Notes under the pieces: model-generated | Told to the model about the DNA's origin: nothing | What the model saw: only the letters and a program-made list of their open reading frames with translations | The model's database searches: none | Shown here: positions 1-8,304 of the stretch, one piece after another | Layout of the letters: each line of letters opens with the position of its first letter | Position numbering within the stretch: the stretch's first letter is position 1 | NCBI RefSeq assembly: GCF_000426465.1 | Contig: NZ_AUFK01000013.1 | Span: 476,756 to 540,755 of the forward strand | Direction of reading: 5' to 3' | Length of the DNA stretch: 64,000 bases | From: Epilithonimonas caeni DSM 17710 | Lineage (GTDB): Bacteria > Bacteroidota > Bacteroidia > Flavobacteriales > Weeksellaceae | Position numbers and translations under genes: made by a program

Positions 1-1919
1 ATTGTTGATATACACTGCATGGCAAAAGCATAGAAAAGTAAAATCGAAACACCGGTTGCAAAGCTGAAGACTTTGTCGCCGTTCGGTTTGATGTCCAGTC
101 TCATTTTCTCAATCAATTTTCCTTCGGGTGCTTCATCATCCAAACTATAAAGTGTTGATAATGTTCCAACGAAAACTTCTCTCGCTGCAAAACTTGTCAG
201 AATTCCGATGCCCATTTTCCAGTCGTAGCCAAGTGGTGCAATCGCAGGTTCCATCGTTCTTCCAATTCTTCCAAGATAGGAATGGTCAAGTGAAGATTCT
301 GTTGCCAGAATCTCATCCTTATGTTGTGGCGGACCAAAATAGCTCAAAGCCCAAAGGATGATACTCACCGTAAAAATCACTTTTCCAGCACCGGAAATGA
401 ATTCCCAAACCTTTCCTAAAACCAATTTGAAATCATATCCGAACAAAGGCATCTTGTAAGTTGGTAGATCCATTACCAAAAAACTTTTGATTTTGGTTTT
501 GATGAAACTTTTCAAAATAAATGATGAAAATAAAGCCATCAGAAATCCAATCAGATACATTATCATCAATGCAATCGCCCTGTATTTAATGCCGTAAAAA
601 TTGTCGTCAGGAATGATCAATCCGATAATGATGCTGTAAATCGGAAGTCTCGCAGAACACGTCATAAAAGGCGTTACAAGAATCGTGATCAATCTTTCCT
701 TGACGTTTTCGATGTTTCTCGTGGACATTATTGCAGGAATCGCACAAGCTGTCCCGGAAACCAATGGAACAATACTTTTTCCATTCAATCCGAAAGGTCT
801 TAGCATCCTGTCCATCAGGAAAACCACTCTCGCCATATATCCGGAATCTTCCAATAAATAAAGGAAATATAAAAGAATCCCGATTTGTGGTGCAAAAACC
901 AAAATCCCGCCAATCCCCGGAATAATTCCACTGGAAACCAAAGAATTAATTGGGCCTTCTGGAAGGTTCTTTCCCGAAAACTCTGATAACCAGGTGAAGA
1001 AATCCTCAATCCACGTCATCGGATATTCTGCAAGGAAGAACACACTTTGAAAAATTAATAACAGAATTAATAAGAAAACGACATAACCCCAAACTTTATG
1101 AACTAAAACCCTGTCCAATTTTTCAGTCAATAATTCTTTTAACTGAGGTTTTTTTTCTGTGATTTCGGAGGTTATTTTGTCAATATTCTGATATCGCCTT
1201 ACGGTTTCCGTAATTTGTAAACGTTTTGGTACACTGCATTTTGAGTCTTCCTGAGTGATGATTTCGTGGATGTTCTCAATTTTTCCAAGATAAGTATCGG
1301 CTGCTAAAAGTGTCCAGATCTTATAGAGATTCTTTTCTGAGGTATTAGACGAAATCCTGTAAACCAAAGATTTTTGTTCCAATGGAATTTCGAAAGAATT
1401 AGTTTCAGAAATTTTGAACTCATTATTGAAAACTGCTTCCCGGACCGTTTCTATCCCAACATTATTTTTAGCATTGGTTTCAAAAACAGGAATGTTCAGA
1501 ATCTGTGAAAGCTTGGAAATATCAATTTTAATTCCTCGTTTTTCGGCCTCATCCACTTGATTGACCACCAAAATCACAGGAATTCCCAGATCCTGGATCT
1601 GTTGGAAAAGAAGCAAGCTTCTTCTCATATTGATCGCATCGGCAATGTAAACAATACCGGAATAATCTTCCTGGATCAAATATCGCGAGAAAATAGCCTC
1701 ATCCTCGGATGTTGGATAAATGCTGTAAGAACCGGGCAGATCGATAACCTCTATCTCCTCATTTTTGTAAATATAATTCCCGGAGTGGCTGGCAACGGTT
1801 ACGCCTGCATAGTTTCCGGTCTTTTGTTTCCTGTTACAAAGAATATTGAAAAGTGTGGATTTCCCGACGTTGGGATTTCCTACCAATAGAATTTGTTTTT
1901 GCTTTTTGTCCTGCATCAT
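1..1919 (-). CDS. feoB: Ferrous iron transport protein B, 3' end cut by window edge
   Basis: This is the inner-membrane Fe(II) transporter with an N-terminal GTPase. Reading down from 1919 the protein opens MMQDKKQKQ and then shows the G1 loop GNPNVGKS, the G2 region GNYAGVT, G3 DLPG and G4 NQVD, followed by the hydrophobic gate repeats. The frame is still open at base 3, where it reads FYAFAMQCIST, a stretch found near the C-terminus of FeoB, so only a short tail is missing (about 639 codons are present). The start ATG overlaps the feoA stop as ATGA, so the two genes are translationally coupled. Confidence 0.95.
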   Translation of the reverse strand, partial: MMQDKKQKQILLVGNPNVGKSTLFNILCNRKQKTGNYAGVTVASHSGNYIYKNEEIEVIDLPGSYSIYPTSEDEAIFSRYLIQEDYSGIVYIADAINMRRSLLLFQQIQDLGIPVILVVNQVDEAEKRGIKIDISKLSQILNIPVFETNAKNNVGIETVREAVFNNEFKISETNSFEIPLEQKSLVYRISSNTSEKNLYKIWTLLAADTYLGKIENIHEIITQEDSKCSVPKRLQITETVRRYQNIDKITSEITEKKPQLKELLTEKLDRVLVHKVWGYVVFLLILLLIFQSVFFLAEYPMTWIEDFFTWLSEFSGKNLPEGPINSLVSSGIIPGIGGILVFAPQIGILLYFLYLLEDSGYMARVVFLMDRMLRPFGLNGKSIVPLVSGTACAIPAIMSTRNIENVKERLITILVTPFMTCSARLPIYSIIIGLIIPDDNFYGIKYRAIALMIMYLIGFLMALFSSFILKSFIKTKIKSFLVMDLPTYKMPLFGYDFKLVLGKVWEFISGAGKVIFTVSIILWALSYFGPPQHKDEILATESSLDHSYLGRIGRTMEPAIAPLGYDWKMGIGILTSFAAREVFVGTLSTLYSLDDEAPEGKLIEKMRLDIKPNGDKVFSFATGVSILLFYAFAMQCIST

Positions 1920-2170
1920 TCCGAAAATTCTACCTTAATAAATCTTGCTTCTGCTTCTCTCAGTGCGATTCTGGTTTTATCCGAGCCATATTCGATGTAA
2001 AGCGGGCCGCCGAAAGGAGCCTGATAAAGAACTCTGAAAGTGGTTTCCGGAAGCAGTCCCATCTCGATGATTTTTGTTGGCATCTGAAGGTTTTCATTAT
2101 CATAACCAAGAATTTTCCCGATTTTGTTTTTCGGAAAACAACAGAGTTTATCGATGTGTTTTGTTTGCAA
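1916..2170 (-). CDS. feoA: FeoA-domain protein of ferrous iron uptake
   Basis: An 84-residue cytoplasmic SH3-like protein that assists FeoB. The family pattern is visible: GKILGYD near residue 18, KIIEMGLLPET in the middle, GGPLYIEYG, and a basic ALRE segment near the C-terminus. No ATG exists in frame, so the start is taken as TTG at 2170, about 19 bases below a TATCTTTG -7 box. It forms a coupled two-gene operon with feoB. Regulation by iron is expected from the family, but no Fur box was recognised. Confidence 0.9.
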   Translation of the reverse strand: MQTKHIDKLCCFPKNKIGKILGYDNENLQMPTKIIEMGLLPETTFRVLYQAPFGGPLYIEYGSDKTRIALREAEARFIKVEFSE

Positions 2171-2189
2171 GACTAAAATTTTTGGACTA

Positions 2190-2197
2190 CAAAGATA
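2190..2197 (-). promoter_or_regulatory. -7 box of the feoAB promoter
   Basis: TATCTTTG on the minus strand fits the Bacteroidota TAnnTTTG consensus and lies about 19 bases before the feoA start. No clear TTTG -33 box is seen at the usual distance. Confidence 0.55.
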
Positions 2198-2233
2198 GCT
2201 TATTTTAAATAAATCTAAATAAGATGTTTGTCA

Positions 2234-2263
2234 CAAAAAAACCGGAAAATTAAGTTTCCGGTT
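2234..2263 (-). terminator. Terminator of the GLPGLI gene
   Basis: Inverted repeat AACCGGAAA / TTTCCGGTT (2240-2248 and 2255-2263). On the minus strand a T-run follows the stem directly. It lies just past the stop of the gene ending at 2270. Confidence 0.8.
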
Positions 2264-2269
2264 ATATAT

Positions 2270-3169
2270 TTATTTTTTCTTTTTGTCTGCGACTGGTACA
2301 ACTTCTATTGGGTTGTCATTTGCATTGAAGAAATCTTTTGCGATTTTTTCCTGATTTTTCATCATTTCACCAATGGTGACATCACTTCCTGGCATTTTCA
2401 TCGTCAACATATTTTGAGGGACTTGGGCACGCCATTCTGCCATTGGGTCTTGTTTGTAAGCGGCGTAAGCTTTATCGAACTTATCTTTCGGAATTATTTT
2501 CTTATCATTACTTATCATTCCGGATTGTGCCTGTAGTTCTTCTACATAAGAAAATTCCTTCCAGTTTTTTACCGTTTTGTTTCCGGATAACAACCAGGAA
2601 TAGTTTTTGCCTTCGTCCTCAATTTTCACAATTAAGCCTGGCAAACCGTAGAATTTGTAAGGCCCGTCCTGAAAAGGAATATCAGTCGAGAACCAGGCCG
2701 TCCATTTTCTTCCGCCAAATTCTGTTGTTGCTTTTTGAGTATTATATTCTCCGATTTTTTCTTTGTCAGGAAGGATTTTCCAATCGAATTTTATAGTTTC
2801 TTCGTAAGCGAAAAGATTTTTGCTGATTCTGTCAACATATTGCTCTTTCATATCAGGATACATTTTATATATCTTAAAAGCGAATTTTGGCATTTTTATC
2901 GTTTTCGAAAGGTCTTTCCAGGCTTTTGTTTTTTGCATTTCTTCCACAGCCATTTTTATGATGGAATCCTGTGCTGTGATCGTGAAATCCTGATAGATTG
3001 ATTTGTCTTTTACAATATCAAGTGTAGCCATTACCTTATCGATTTTTGCCGAATCTTTTTTCGGTTTGAAGCTTAATTCATAAAAGAAACGGTTGGCCGT
3101 TTCCTGCGCAGAAACCATTAATCCTAATAATAGCAAAGGAAGAATGACTAATTTTTTAAGAGATTTCAT
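2270..3169 (-). CDS. GLPGLI family secreted protein
   Basis: A Bacteroidota-specific secreted protein of unknown biochemical role. The start at 3169 is preferred to an upstream ATG at 3193 because it gives a clean signal peptide (MKSLKKLVILPLLLLGL then VSAQ). The family motif YGLPGLIVKIED lies about two thirds along, preceded by an aromatic segment with W and F residues. The C-terminus is lysine-rich. The gene stands alone with its own terminator. It is probably periplasmic or surface-attached, and some family members sit near metal transport genes, as here next to feoAB. Confidence 0.85.
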   Translation of the reverse strand: MKSLKKLVILPLLLLGLMVSAQETANRFFYELSFKPKKDSAKIDKVMATLDIVKDKSIYQDFTITAQDSIIKMAVEEMQKTKAWKDLSKTIKMPKFAFKIYKMYPDMKEQYVDRISKNLFAYEETIKFDWKILPDKEKIGEYNTQKATTEFGGRKWTAWFSTDIPFQDGPYKFYGLPGLIVKIEDEGKNYSWLLSGNKTVKNWKEFSYVEELQAQSGMISNDKKIIPKDKFDKAYAAYKQDPMAEWRAQVPQNMLTMKMPGSDVTIGEMMKNQEKIAKDFFNANDNPIEVVPVADKKKK

Positions 3170-3198
3170 AATTTCTATATTTTCTGTTTTCAAATAAT

Positions 3199-3228
3199 TA
3201 GTGTAATATTCTCAAAAATGTTACACTA
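3199..3228. terminator. Possible hairpin after the DUF2520 gene
   Basis: Inverted repeat TAGTGTAA / TTACACTA (3199-3206 and 3221-3228) with a 14-base loop, overlapping the stop codon of the DUF2520 gene. There is no strong T-run on the minus strand, so it could be a regulatory palindrome for the GLPGLI gene instead. Confidence 0.35.
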
Positions 3229-3978
3229 TTTATGATACATTTTTTTAATCGACTCATTCATGAGTTGATAGATTTTCAAATGTTCGTCGTTATTAATGAG
3301 CTCTTCGTGGAGTTTTAAAATTCTTTCATCGCCTCTCACAGCAGGACCGGTTTGTGCAGATTTAGGTTCTAAGTGATGAATTTTCTCCACAGTTTCATCA
3401 ATTAATGGGATGAAATAATCGAAAGGTAAATCTTGAGAATCTGAAATCTCTTTTGCTCTCGCAAACAGATGATTAACAAAATTACATGCGAAAACGGCTG
3501 TCAGATGAATGTATTTTCTTTTCTCATAATCCGAGGTTTCAACATTCTCAGAAATGATCGAAGCTAATTCAAATAATGATTTTTCATCAATCTGATTTTC
3601 AGCTTCTATGAAAAGCGGAATTTTGGAATAATTGAGATTTTTGGTTTTGGAAAAAGTCTGCAAAGGATAGAAACTTGCTTTTCTATAATTACCTTTCAAA
3701 ATTCCCATTGGAAGCGAACCGGAAGTATGAGCAACTAATGCATTTTCTTTTTTAATTAAACTTGAAACTTGTTCAACCGAAGAGTCTGAAACAGAAATCA
3801 AATAAAAATCGGCATCTTCCAATTTATCTGTCGAAAAGGGAATATTGAACTCTTCAGAGATTTTTCTTGATTCAATTTCATTTCTCCCGTAAATCTGATG
3901 AACCCGGATATTATTTTGAGTAAAAGCTTTTGCTAAATGATAAGCGACATTTCCCGAACCAATAATGACTATTTTCAT
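3226..3978 (-). CDS. Rossmann-fold and DUF2520 domain protein
   Basis: A 250-residue oxidoreductase-like protein of unknown substrate. It opens MKIVIIGSGNVAYHLAKAF, a NAD(P)-binding GxGxxA loop. The middle has the HTSGSLPMG segment typical of F420/NADP-dependent and ketopantoate-reductase-like Rossmann proteins. The C-terminal half is the helical DUF2520 region (HLTAVFACNFVNHL). The start at 3978 is chosen over a 26-codon extension because the Rossmann motif then begins at residue 2 and a perfect -7 box lies only 4 bases upstream, which suggests a leaderless transcript. Confidence 0.85.
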   Translation of the reverse strand: MKIVIIGSGNVAYHLAKAFTQNNIRVHQIYGRNEIESRKISEEFNIPFSTDKLEDADFYLISVSDSSVEQVSSLIKKENALVAHTSGSLPMGILKGNYRKASFYPLQTFSKTKNLNYSKIPLFIEAENQIDEKSLFELASIISENVETSDYEKRKYIHLTAVFACNFVNHLFARAKEISDSQDLPFDYFIPLIDETVEKIHHLEPKSAQTGPAVRGDERILKLHEELINNDEHLKIYQLMNESIKKMYHK

Positions 3979-3982
3979 ATAA

Positions 3983-3990
3983 CAAAGATA
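3983..3990 (-). promoter_or_regulatory. -7 box, leaderless promoter of the DUF2520 gene
   Basis: TATCTTTG on the minus strand with only four bases between its G and the ATG at 3978. Transcription normally begins about 5-7 bases after this box, so the message would start at or next to the AUG. Confidence 0.55.
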
Positions 3991-4076
3991 AAATTTTGTA
4001 AGATAGGTATGATTTTTAATAATCATTAATATGACAGGTTCAAATATGTTTTTCAAAGAAAATTGAAAAAATAATT

Positions 4077-4084
4077 TAACTTTG
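4077..4084 (+). promoter_or_regulatory. -7 box upstream of the ECF sigma gene
   Basis: TAACTTTG matches TAnnTTTG and lies 35 bases before the ATG at 4120. No TTTG box occurs at the expected -33 distance. Confidence 0.45.
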
Positions 4085-4119
4085 GTCTTATTTTTTAATC
4101 AAAACTACGAAACCCCTGA

Positions 4120-4677
4120 ATGAAGCTAAAGGATGAGGAGATTGTAAAGCTTTTATCTGCACCTCAAACTGTGGAAAAAGGTTTGCGTGCGATGATGGAT
4201 ACCTATCAGAGCCGGCTTTATTGGCATATCAGGCGACTGATCGTGGACCATGACCTCGCTCAGGATGTTTTGCAGGATACATTTATCAAGGCTTATCAGA
4301 ATATTCACCAGTTCAAGAGTGATAGCAAATTGTACACTTGGCTCTACAGAATTGCAACCAACGAATCTTTGCAGCAACTCAACAAAATGAACCGGATGAA
4401 AAAAACAGACGAAGATGCTGAATATCATATGCAGAATCTAGTCGCTGATAATGCCGGAAAAGATGCGGAAGAAATCCAGATTCTTTTACAAAAAGCAATT
4501 CAGATATTGCCGGAAAAGCAGAAGCTGGTTTTCAATATGCGTTATTATGATGATTTGCCTTACGAGGAGATTTCGAAGATTCTCGATATGTCTGTCGGAA
4601 CTTTGAAGACCAATTATCATTATGCAAAAGATAAGGTTGAACAATATATAAAGGACAATTACTCGGAAGAGTTTTAA
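4120..4677 (+). CDS. ECF-type RNA polymerase sigma factor
   Basis: A 185-residue sigma-70 family protein. Region 2 spans about residues 24-95, with the core-binding stretch DLAQDVLQDTFIKAYQNI and the -10-reading stretch YTWLYRIATNESLQQL. Region 4 spans about 130-180, with LPEKQKLVFNMRYYDDLPYE and the helix-turn-helix ISKILDMSVGTLKTNYHYAK. It lacks regions 1 and 3, as ECF sigmas do. It is followed after 17 bases by a single-pass membrane protein and then a secreted protein, a sigma/anti-sigma-like arrangement. Confidence 0.92.
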   Translation: MKLKDEEIVKLLSAPQTVEKGLRAMMDTYQSRLYWHIRRLIVDHDLAQDVLQDTFIKAYQNIHQFKSDSKLYTWLYRIATNESLQQLNKMNRMKKTDEDAEYHMQNLVADNAGKDAEEIQILLQKAIQILPEKQKLVFNMRYYDDLPYEEISKILDMSVGTLKTNYHYAKDKVEQYIKDNYSEEF

Positions 4678-4694
4678 ATAATAAGAGAATAGTT

Positions 4695-5276
4695 ATGAAA
4701 ATTGATATAGAAAAACTGAACAGGAAAACACCTTATCCGGAGCTTTCGGATGAGTTTTTCAGAACGCTTCAGGATAGTGTGATCTCGAAAACAATTGGAG
4801 AAAGGAGCCCGGTTGTTCAGAAAGAAGCAAAAGTTTTCTCTTTGAATTTCAAATGGGTTGCTGCGGCGGCAATCGTTCTGATTGCCGGTATTACTGCGTT
4901 TTTGGGACTTAATGATAACCCTGAGATGCAAATGGCTCAGCAAAAACCAATCGTTGATAGTGTTTACGAAATCCATTCTACAGAACAAGAATCCACAAAT
5001 GCATTAGCTGACAACAAAGATGTTTCAGGTCCAATCCGGTCTGTTGAACATAAGGTGGGGCATTTGAAAACACATAGAGCTATCGCTAATTTGTCGAAGT
5101 CTGATGATCGTAGAAACGATAGTTTTGATAATACGGATAGACAGGACTATGCTGTGGAAACGAAAAGAAAGTCTGAGTCTGAGGTTGAAAAGGTTCTCGT
5201 AGCTTTTACACCGGACCAGATCAAGGATATCGACAGGAATAGTGAACAGGATGTCTATCTTGACCTTTATAATTAA
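4695..5276 (+). CDS. Single-pass membrane protein, putative anti-sigma factor
   Basis: A 193-residue protein with no family I can name. About 50 cytoplasmic residues lead to one transmembrane segment (WVAAAAIVLIAGITAFLGL, roughly residues 55-73). A polar outer domain rich in K, D and S follows, ending in FTPDQIKDIDRNSEQD. Size, topology and position directly behind an ECF sigma gene suggest it holds the sigma factor at the membrane. No zinc-binding HxxxCxxC motif is present, so the call rests on context. Confidence 0.6.
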   Translation: MKIDIEKLNRKTPYPELSDEFFRTLQDSVISKTIGERSPVVQKEAKVFSLNFKWVAAAAIVLIAGITAFLGLNDNPEMQMAQQKPIVDSVYEIHSTEQESTNALADNKDVSGPIRSVEHKVGHLKTHRAIANLSKSDDRRNDSFDNTDRQDYAVETKRKSESEVEKVLVAFTPDQIKDIDRNSEQDVYLDLYN

Positions 5277-5295
5277 TAACAAAATATTTAGAGAG

Positions 5296-5907
5296 ATGAA
5301 AAAATTGTTATTGACTATTTTGATTGCAGGACTATTTTCTGCACACACTGCCAGAGGACAAGAACGTAGGACGGGAACTCCAACCACAACCACAACACAA
5401 AGAAGTAGCCCAAGTTCATCTTTCAGAAGTGGTTCAACCACGTCGTCATTGTCACCTTCGGGAACTTATCAGAGACAAACGACCATTCCCAGAGCTTCCG
5501 AATGGAAAACAATGAACATCGATGAAAAAAGGACGGCGGTAAGTAATATGTCTGTGAAGGAACGTTCTGCTTTTTTTCAAAAAATGAAAGAGAATATAGC
5601 TATTGATGACCTTGATATCCCAGCAGACAAACAAGATGAGTTCAAAAGCCTTTTTGCAGAGTATCAGAGTAATCAGAAACAAATAAAGGAAAAATTCAAT
5701 TCCGATAAGAATTTTGATAAATTATCTGATGATGAGGCAACCAATCGTCTCAACCAAAGCTTTGATATTGGTCAGCAATTGCTTAATAACAGAAGGACCT
5801 ATGCAGATAAGTTTTTAAAGATCCTTACACCGCAACAAGTTTTGAAACTTTTCCAAAACGAAGGGAAAATGCGAGAAAAAATACTGGATAAGAAAAACGA
5901 TAAATAG
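5296..5907 (+). CDS. Secreted helical protein, Spy/CpxP-like (LTxxQ)
   Basis: A 203-residue exported protein. The start at 5296 gives the signal peptide MKKLLLTILIAGLFSAHTARG; an upstream ATG at 5242 would bury it. The mature N-terminus is low-complexity T/S/R (residues about 22-60). The rest is charged alpha-helix with MNIDEKRTAVSNMSVKERSAF and the tail motif LTPQQVLKLFQNEGKMREK, which recalls the LTxxQ motif of periplasmic Spy/CpxP chaperones. It is co-transcribed with the sigma gene and its membrane partner, suggesting an envelope-stress unit. The similarity is weak. Confidence 0.6.
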   Translation: MKKLLLTILIAGLFSAHTARGQERRTGTPTTTTTQRSSPSSSFRSGSTTSSLSPSGTYQRQTTIPRASEWKTMNIDEKRTAVSNMSVKERSAFFQKMKENIAIDDLDIPADKQDEFKSLFAEYQSNQKQIKEKFNSDKNFDKLSDDEATNRLNQSFDIGQQLLNNRRTYADKFLKILTPQQVLKLFQNEGKMREKILDKKNDK

Positions 5908-5914
5908 ATCAAAG

Positions 5915-5941
5915 AAACCTCTAAATTTTAGAGGTTTTTTT
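5915..5941 (+). terminator. Rho-independent terminator of the sigma operon
   Basis: Stem CCTCTAAA / TTTAGAGG (5918-5925 and 5927-5934), flanked by A and T runs with at least eight Ts on the 3' side. Confidence 0.85.
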
Positions 5942-6039
5942 TATTTTATCAAGCACATTTACAAATGTATCCAAATTATTTTTCCTATTCTCTTAAAAAT
6001 ATGTATTTTCGCAAACTGATTATAAACACATAATATAAA

Positions 6040-8181
6040 ATGGCAATTTTAGGCGAAATTAGAAAAAGGTCGTGGCTATTATTAGGCGTCATAGCTTTAG
6101 GATTAGTATCATTTCTTTTTAATGCTGACACCTTTGACAAGATGTTTTCAAAAAATCCGAATGTTTTCGGAAAGGTAAATGGTGATGATATTACGAGAGA
6201 TGAGTTCAATGACCAACTTTTCATAATGCAGCAACAGGCCCAGCAACAAGGGCAACCAACCAAAGGTCTTGAGGAACAGGCTTGGCAAATCCTTGTACAG
6301 TCAAAATTGATAAAACAACAGTTTGACAAAATGGGACTGAAGCTTACGGACGAGATATTCTGGAGCCAGCTTCAGTATGATCCGATTTTCGCTCAAAGTC
6401 AGCAATACTTTGATGAAAAAGGAAATTTCAAACTTCTGCAACTTAAATCAGAAATAGAGGCTTCTCAGGCCTCAAACCCTGAAAATTATTCCTACTGGCT
6501 AAAAAACAAAAAAGCAATCGAGTACAGAATGATGGCAAGAATGCTTTTCGGCAACTTGACCTCCGGCATAACTACCAGCAAAAAAGAAGCTGAGTTGATG
6601 ATGAAGTTCCGTGATGATATGGCCAATATCGATTTCGTGAAAGTTGATTATCTTGAGTTTTCTAAAAAGAATAATGTAAAGGTTACAACCCAAGATCTCG
6701 CAGACTATATCAAGCAGCATCCAACAAGATTTAAGGCTACGGCCAGCAGAAACTTAGCATATGCTTATTTTCCTGCAACACCTAGTCCTCAAGATGATGC
6801 TGCAACGCTTAATGAAATCAACAAACTTTTCCTTAAAGGAACAGATGCTTCTGGTGGAACGGAAAACTTCCAGAATACAAAGAATGACTCAATGTTCGTG
6901 GAACTTAATTCTGATGTCCCTTTCATTCCTCAATATGTAAGCCCTACACAATTGCCAGCAGAACTTAAGGATAAAATTGCTACAGCAGCTATCGGACAAA
7001 CTTTTGGACCTTACAAGGAGCAAAGCCTGTATGTGGTATCAAAATTATTAGATAAAAAAGCATCTGATTCTACACAATCAAAACACATCTTGATTGGATA
7101 TAAAGGTGCAGAACGTTCTACGGCAACAAGAACAAAAGATGCGGCTAAAAAAACTGCTGATAGTTTATTAGCAGTTATTAAGGCTGACCCGTCTAAATTT
7201 GCTGAAGGATTGAAACTATCTGATGAACCAAACGCTGTTGAAAGGAATGGTAGCGTGGGTTGGACAACTCCAAGTTCTCCATTCGCTCCAGGATATCTAA
7301 AATTCTTGGCTGATAACCCTAAAGGAACAACAGGTCTTGCTGAAACATCTTTTGGTTATCACATCATTAATATAGAAGATAAGAAGTCTGGTTCTATGGC
7401 TTATAAAATTGCGCACCTTGCAAAAGCTATCAAAGCTTCTGATAAGACGGAAAACCAAGTTTTGACCCAAGCTACAAGATTTATCCAACAGACTGAAGGA
7501 AAAAGTTTTAATCAATTCAAAAGCTTAGCTGAGAAAAATAAATACAGATTCGACAATCCTAAAACTGTAGGCCGTTTCCAGGGAACGCTTCCTGGTCTTA
7601 ATACTGATAAAGATTCTGATGTGATTGCTTGGGCTTTCGATAAGAAAAGAAATGTTGGGGATACAGACATCTTTACCGTAGAGGGAACTGGTGACAGAAT
7701 CGTAGCCTATGTTGTAGGAAAACAGGACGAAGGTCTTGCCGATCCGGAAACCGTAAGAGATCAGATCGAACCTGTTGTGAAGAATAAAGTTCTTGCTAAG
7801 AAGATCATCGAAAAGATCAATGCGGGAAAATATACATCTCTTGATCAGGTGGCTAAAGCTTTTGGCACTACAAAAGGAAATGCAGATGTTAACTTATTCA
7901 ATCCTGCTGTAAATGGAGCAATGGAACCGAAAGTTGCCGGAGCTGCATTTGGAGTGGCTGCAAACAAATTATCACAGCCAATCGAAGGGATGACAGGTGT
8001 TTATCTGGTGGTTAAAAAATCTGTTAAGACCAACAAACAGCCAGGAGATATTAAGCAGATCACGGAGTCTATCAATCAGCAGAATTCTCAACAGTTTACA
8101 GGCGCATTCCTGAAGAGTCTTCAAGACAATGCCGATATCAAAGATTTTAGAATCGAGGTTTGGGACAAGACAGCTCAATAA
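6040..8181 (+). CDS. PpiD/SurA-like peptidyl-prolyl isomerase, membrane-anchored
   Basis: A 713-residue envelope foldase. A short cytoplasmic end and one transmembrane helix (about residues 12-28, WLLLGVIALGLVSFLF) anchor it. A SurA_N-type helical chaperone domain follows (about 40-170, VNGDDITRDEFNDQ). A parvulin domain sits at about 345-455 (SKHILIGYKG, RNGSVGWTTPSSPFAPGY, TSFGYHIINIED). A further helical and chaperone-like region runs to the C-terminus. It should help outer-membrane proteins fold in the periplasm. The gene is monocistronic and closed by a strong terminator. Length suits the Bacteroidota family. Confidence 0.92.
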   Translation: MAILGEIRKRSWLLLGVIALGLVSFLFNADTFDKMFSKNPNVFGKVNGDDITRDEFNDQLFIMQQQAQQQGQPTKGLEEQAWQILVQSKLIKQQFDKMGLKLTDEIFWSQLQYDPIFAQSQQYFDEKGNFKLLQLKSEIEASQASNPENYSYWLKNKKAIEYRMMARMLFGNLTSGITTSKKEAELMMKFRDDMANIDFVKVDYLEFSKKNNVKVTTQDLADYIKQHPTRFKATASRNLAYAYFPATPSPQDDAATLNEINKLFLKGTDASGGTENFQNTKNDSMFVELNSDVPFIPQYVSPTQLPAELKDKIATAAIGQTFGPYKEQSLYVVSKLLDKKASDSTQSKHILIGYKGAERSTATRTKDAAKKTADSLLAVIKADPSKFAEGLKLSDEPNAVERNGSVGWTTPSSPFAPGYLKFLADNPKGTTGLAETSFGYHIINIEDKKSGSMAYKIAHLAKAIKASDKTENQVLTQATRFIQQTEGKSFNQFKSLAEKNKYRFDNPKTVGRFQGTLPGLNTDKDSDVIAWAFDKKRNVGDTDIFTVEGTGDRIVAYVVGKQDEGLADPETVRDQIEPVVKNKVLAKKIIEKINAGKYTSLDQVAKAFGTTKGNADVNLFNPAVNGAMEPKVAGAAFGVAANKLSQPIEGMTGVYLVVKKSVKTNKQPGDIKQITESINQQNSQQFTGAFLKSLQDNADIKDFRIEVWDKTAQ

Positions 8182-8207
8182 TGGATTCAATAATATATCA
8201 AAATAAG

Positions 8208-8243
8208 CAGAAGCGGCATGATTGTCGCTTCTGTTGTTTTTTA
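8208..8243 (+). terminator. Strong terminator after the PPIase gene
   Basis: Eleven-base stem (outer part CAGAAGCG 8208-8215 with CGCTTCTG 8226-8233, inner GCA/TGT), a TGAT loop, then a T-run at 8237-8242. An ATG at 8218 that could be taken as the start of the next gene falls inside this stem. Confidence 0.9.
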
Positions 8244-8272
8244 TTTTATAATAATTATAGATCCAATATTCT

Positions 8273-8280
8273 TATATTTG
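8273..8280 (+). promoter_or_regulatory. -7 box of the MlaD / iron-sulfur operon
   Basis: TATATTTG matches TAnnTTTG. It lies between the terminator at 8208-8243 and the GTG start at 8305, and this placement supports the GTG as the real start. Confidence 0.55.
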
Positions 8281-8304
8281 CTAATTAGTAAAACCAACAA
8301 AAAC

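Noticed and set aside
1557..2176. Plus-strand open frames over feoA and feoB
   Set aside because: They lie antisense to a well-conserved GTPase and FeoA and have no domain or signal of their own.
8218..8304. 29-residue N-terminal extension of the MlaD protein
   Set aside because: It would start inside the preceding terminator stem and upstream of the -7 box.
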